NCBI GenBank assembly: GCA_047967505.1
Contig: CM106540.1
Source: Dipteris shenzhenensis
Lineage: Eukaryota; Polypodiophyta; Polypodiopsida; Gleicheniales
DNA: 64,000 nt
Direction: 5' to 3' (one strand)
Positions within the stretch are counted from its first letter, which is position 1. The number at the start of each line of letters is the position of its first letter. Positions 59,679-64,000 of the stretch are shown here, in pieces. A program made the position numbers and the translations under genes. Below the pieces are notes generated by a model. The model made no database searches. It had not been told where the DNA came from and saw only the letters and a program-made list of their open reading frames with translations.

Positions 59679-61256
59679 TCACGGAGGGATCAGGCGGGTG
59701 TGAATAAACAGCCAGAGAGGTGGTGAATAGCGCCACTGAAGGCCCTGAGAAGTATGCTCGAAGAAGAGGCCCTGCGTATCCCAATCTCGGAGGAAACGCC
59801 TCCGCTTCTCCCGGCCAGCCCGGGAATCTCCCTGTATCTGGTCCCACTGGCCTCTGAGTGTGTGTATAATCTCACTCCAGATGCCGGCCATGACCTGGGC
59901 AGTCGAAAGAGAGGTACCACCGAGGATATGCGTGCAGCGCGAGGTCCAAATGTGCCATCCAGCGATGCTGCTAATAATCTCCCAGACTGGTTGCCTCTCC
60001 TGAGATCCTGTGTCCGCCTCTGCCAGGTGCGGCGGGATGCCCTCAAGCGGTCCCCAAGTCCCCTGTGTGATAAGGAACATGGGGTCCTGCGGGCCTGCCT
60101 CGAACAACTGATGAAAGCCAGGTGTGGTGTTGCACCAGCAGAACGCGCCCCAGGTGATCAAACCTAGCTCCGGTGCTGCGCGAGTAAGGATCCCGAAGGT
60201 CCACCTCCACACTTCCTGGGCGCGAGTGCAGCTCCACAGGCAGTGTTTTGGTGACTCCTCGTCCTCATGACAAATCTGACAAAGTCCATCCTGACCAATC
60301 TGCCGCAACCAGCTCCCCACTGGAAGACCCTTGTGGGCGAGTAGCCAAAGGAAGTAGGAAATCTTTCGCGGCCGCCAGCTCTCCCACAAGGCCTTCCAGA
60401 AGGCCTGCAAAAATAGCCTGGAGATACCCTGAGCATACCAACTGGGCCGCTGGGTGGGCGGGCGGCTCTGCATCCTCCCAAGAACTCTCCTACCCAATGT
60501 CGTGCTGTAAGCGAAGAAAGGGATCGGCCCCTGGCTTGCCACAACCTCTGGCCATCTCCACTCACCTGGGTCCCAATCAAGCTCTGACAGGGCCCGCCCC
60601 TCCCAAAGCCAGAGTCGCCATAACTGCAGCTGATGCTGCTCTATACTAGGATCGATCCGCCAAACCTTCCCCACGAGGCCTACGACCCGAACCCTCTGCC
60701 ACGAGAGAAGGGGGTCGATGAGCATACCCTCTCTCCTGAGTCGGCCGTCTCCCAAAACCGCGAAGAAGGAAACAGAGGTGTCGTCCATCCACCAGTGGGA
60801 TGCCACGGGGGGTGAACTGTCCAAGCCAACGCTCATCACCAGGCATGAGGATCTGAATCTTGGGTGGAACCAACCAACCGGCAGGAATCGCTCCGTCTAT
60901 CTCTGTGCGTCTCGCCTGAGCTCCACGGACACCTCCAGCTGCGGCTGCTAGAGCAACGGTCTCCAAGTGTCTGTAAGTGTCCCTCCAAACTCGAAGGGAC
61001 CGGGCTGGCCCCCGCATCCAACCGTCCCACAGGATATGTGACCTCTCCCCCAGCTGAAGGCCCAAGGTATCTCTGACCTGATCGTTCCAGATGAGCGGCT
61101 GGCGGTCGATCTCCTCCTGACTGCTAGGAGGGGACTGGAGGAGACTGAGACGGAGTCGCCTCCAAACCATGAGAAGGCTACGAATGAGCGGGGAGCGGGG
61201 GTGAGTAAGCGGTGCAGAGGTGAAGATCTACCAGAGGGACAGTAGCGACTCTCCAC
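59679..61256 (-). pseudogene. LINE ORF2 C-terminal region with zf-RVT
   Basis: 61170-60646 (VRDTLGLQLGERSHILWDGW) and, one frame on, 60839-59679. The latter holds RKISYFLWLLAHKGLPVGSW, CQICHEDEESPKHCLWSC (the Cys/His cluster), EIISSIAGWHIWTSRCTHIL and WRYSPPLWLFIHTRLIPP at the end. Confidence 0.85.
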
Positions 61257-61276
61257 CTCGGTGCGGGACGCAAGAA

Positions 61277-63448
61277 CTAATCCCCTGCTGAAGTAACATC
61301 TTCCACGTTTGCCCCCCCCGGGGTCAAACCGCGGATAACTAACTTGCCCAGCAGGGCCTGACTCTGAAGCTCAGGATCAATGACCCCCAAGCCACCCTCA
61401 GCCTGCGGAAGAATGACTGTCTGCCAGGCTACCCTGGCTCTGGTATCTCTGAGACCATCCCCCCCAGACCACAGGAAATTCTGGACCATCCTCCTGAGCT
61501 GTGCCACACTGGATCTCGAGAAGCACCAACAAGAGGCCACATACCAGGCCATGGCCAGGAGAACCTGGTTGACTACAAGAGCACGACCTGCAAGAGAGAG
61601 CTTAGCAGTGCTCCAGAAAGCCAGCTTCCGTCGAATGGAATCTAGCACCGGGAGAAACTGCTGAGCTGGCGTGATGTCCAGGCCGACCTGAAAGCCGAGA
61701 TATCTAGCTGTCTGCCCCCGCGGGATCCATCTGAAACCCAAAAACCTCCCCCACTGTGAGCATGCCCTAGGGTTTGTGAGAAAACCAACTGATTTGTTCC
61801 AGTTGATTTTCGCACCGGCTGCCGAGCATAAGACCTCTAAGGCCAGCCTCACCCTCTCCAGCATCATCTCATCATCCTGAACGTACAGCGCTGTGTCATC
61901 TGCATACTTTGAGTCCAGGAGCTCCGTGTCCTCCTTGATGGGAAGGCGAACACCCCGGATCCCGGTCGACCTCGCCCGAAGGTAGTATGTCATCGCCTCG
62001 GCGAAGAAGAGAAACAGGTAAGGAGCGAGGGGGCAACCCTGACGCACTGATCTCTCCAATCGAAATCGCTCTCCCATCCTACCGCCAATGATGACCCTGC
62101 TGGAAGCTGTCCTGTATAACGCTGAGATACCCTGAATCCATCCTACTGGGAATCCCAGTCTCTCCAAAGTACCCTCCAGGAAGGACCAGTCCACTCGATC
62201 GTAGGCCTTCTGAAAGTCGAGAAGTAGAATGGCTAAGTGCGACCCGCTGTGCTGAGCCCACTCGGTCGCCTCTGAGAAGGTAAAGACATTATCGAGGATA
62301 CTGCGATCCTGGACAAACCCTGTCTGAGTGTCATGAATGAGGTCAGGAAGTAGTGGCCGAACTCTGGCGCTGATCATCTTGGCAAGGATTTTGTAGGCAG
62401 TGGTGAGGAGAGTGATCGGGCGCCACTGACGGATCTCTTGTCGGTCTCCTCCCTTCGGGATGAGGCAAATCAATCCCGAGGAGAGGCTCTCTGGCATATG
62501 TTTGCTGCTGAAAATCCTCTGGAGGGCTGCTAGGAGGGGCTGATGGATCTGATCCCAAAAAGAGGTGAAGAAAGCGCGAGAGAGCCCATCCTCGCCAGGG
62601 CATTTCTGCCTATCGATGGCCATCAAGGCCTCCTGCATCTCGACAGTAGTGAACGGTGCCATCAACGTCGTCTGCATGCTGGGCTGAATAAGGGCTGGAA
62701 TGTGCCTCCACACCTCCTCGCGGGAACGTCTAGTACGGGGGGCAAGCTGCTCCTGCTGGAAAAGAGTCCTGTAGAAGTCGGTAGCCAACCCCAAGACCTC
62801 TTCCGGATCAGTAACGATGTGCCCCTCCGCTGTCCTAAGACTCCGGAGCTGATCACCTGCTGCCCTCTGGCCATGCGTCCTGAAGAACTCTTTGCTCATT
62901 CGGTCGCCCTTCCGAGCCCAGCAGGAGAGGGAGGCGTGATAAGAAAACTCTGAGCGACGCTGGAGAGTCTCCTCAAGAAGGGCTCTGGCTCGAAGGGCCT
63001 GGATCCGAAGCTCCTCCGAACCCGGAGCTGCCTGCTGGAGTCGCTGAATGGAGGCGAGGTCCCTACGAAGAGCTCTCTCTCTGCCCCACCACTCCTGGCG
63101 AACTTGAAGGGCTGCAAGCTGGCAAATCTGGCTGGACTCCTGCAAAGCCTGCGCCACCGACTCTACCAGATCCACGCACTCGCCCCAATCTCTGTCCCAA
63201 AGGCTACCGATACTACTGCGCACCTCCTCCCTAGAGAAGATGGAATCAGGAATCCTGCAAGAACGGGGAGGAAGGGACTGAGCTGCCGAGTCTAGTGATA
63301 AGAGCACTGGCGCGTGGTCGGAGAGTGTCGTCCCTGGCACTATACCCACCTGACCACCTCTGCTGATGGCCCAATCACTGACATAAAATCTGTCCAGTCT
63401 CTCCAGGAGTCTGCCTCCTTCCCTGCGGAAGCCCCACGAGAAGTCCAA
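61277..63448 (-). pseudogene. LINE ORF2 endonuclease end and reverse transcriptase
   Basis: This long open segment of 723 codons is the best-preserved RT in the window. Residues 43-45 are the SDH of the endonuclease. After a helical linker come [90 protein letters not shown] and the catalytic YADD at residues 515-518 (61895-61906). The thumb continues to GGLGVIDPELQSQALLGKLV. It is only part of ORF2: the start lies beyond stops at about 63520 and 63660. Confidence 0.9.
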
Positions 63449-64000
63449 GCTCCCGTGCCATCGGCGGAAGGACGGGTCTCTCCAGCTGTCCCTACCTCCT
63501 GTCGCGAAGATAAAGGAGTCCTAAGCGGACTGCTCTGCCTGAGCTATACCTGTAAACTCTGGTCCTCTGCCCTGCTGGTCCTCCAAAGTCTCCAGATTGT
63601 TGAAGTCACCTCTAACAATCCATGAATCCATGCCTGGGAGAATCTCTGTGAGTGTCCTCTAGAAAGTGGCTCTGCATCGGAGGTCTGTGGGTGCATAGAT
63701 GTTGAGGATTCCTATTTTGGAGCCCTCCAACTCTAGGCCAACCCAAAGTGCGCGGCCTGGGATCAACGTATCATGACCAAAAACTCCCTGAGCAAACGAC
63801 TCGCAAATGGAAGTACAGACACCGCCACTCCTCCCCTGTGCACCGATCGAGGGCTCCCAATAAGTGTGAGAGCGTCTAGGGAGGATCTTCCCGCAGCTAC
63901 GAGAATGAGCCACTGAAAGCTTATGCTCCTGGAGCAGGAGTATATCCAAGCGACCAATCACTGCTGGCTGAAGTTCCTGTCTCAAGACGAGCTTCCTAGG
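63449..64000 (-). pseudogene. LINE ORF2 endonuclease N-terminal part
   Basis: 63985-63659 reads IGRLDILLLQEHKLSVAHSR (catalytic Glu in QEHK), then GVCTSICESFAQGVFGHDTL and KIGILNIYAPTDLR. After a stop it continues with SWIVRGDFNNLETLEDQQGR (DFN motif) and a second stop near 63520. The true start lies outside the window. Confidence 0.8.

Larger units (their letters stand above)
59546..64000 (-). mobile_element. L1-type LINE (first family), antisense, nearly full ORF2, runs off the right edge
   Basis: On the minus strand: endonuclease from the window edge, RT, RNase-H-less C-terminus with zf-RVT, 3' UTR. The A tail appears as a T run at about 59546-59553. It is inserted in the plus-strand LINE ORF2 that ends at 59545. 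The two stops near 63660 and 63520 and the frame changes near 61277 and 60840 make it non-functional. Confidence 0.85.

Overview
The window looks like nuclear DNA from a land plant with a large, repeat-filled genome. A fern or another seedless plant is the likeliest source, though a gymnosperm is possible. The evidence is spliceosomal GT-AG introns up to 16 kb long, plant-type LTR retrotransposons with initiator-Met primer sites, plant L1-type LINEs with zf-RVT C-termini, hAT DNA transposons, and one host gene of the cyanobacterial/plastid MurJ (MviN) family. Flowering plants have mostly lost the plastid peptidoglycan pathway that MurJ serves, while streptophyte algae, bryophytes, lycophytes and ferns keep it. 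The species assignment is inference.

The main result is that MurJ gene. I read eleven plus-strand exons from 17927 to 56201 that join in frame (about 368 codons) and follow the bacterial/cyanobacterial MurJ order from the middle of the protein to its C-terminal helix. Three introns are giant (about 9.3, 10.3 and 16.3 kb) and hold most of the transposons in the window. The N-terminal exons were not found and probably lie to the left of the window. The predicted protein is a lipid II flippase, presumably in the plastid inner envelope.

Layout. 1-4.06 kb: a decayed Ty3 chromovirus pol end and its 3' LTR, which carries a striking array of short palindromes, followed by a second 3' LTR. 4.1-7.4 kb: a LINE with an inverted 5' end, then an LTR and leader with primer-binding site. 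7.4-9.1 kb: no gene seen. 9.1-15.2 kb: a LINE cut in its reverse-transcriptase active-site region by a 4.0-kb hAT element with perfect 8-bp target duplications. 15.3-17.6 kb: further LINE and Ty3 debris. 17.9-18.9 kb: MurJ exons 1-4 of those visible. 20.8-26.7 kb: a Ty1/copia deletion derivative holding an antisense LINE. 28.2 kb: MurJ exon 5. 28.9-36.5 kb: two LINE families. 38.6-39.4 kb: MurJ exons 6-9. 41.9-52.9 kb: unidentified minus-strand coding-like blocks, between which lies an 8.4-kb structure bounded by hAT-like inverted repeats that contains a Tat-type Ty3 element with a second Ty3 fragment lodged in it. 53-55.3 kb: retroelement scraps and microsatellites. 55.8-56.2 kb: the last MurJ exons. 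56.5-64 kb: tandem LINE copies and a large antisense LINE running off the right edge.

No tRNA, rRNA, CRISPR array or bacterial-style operon was seen. Almost all transposon genes carry stops or frameshifts. The MurJ exons do not, which is the strongest sign that they are under selection.
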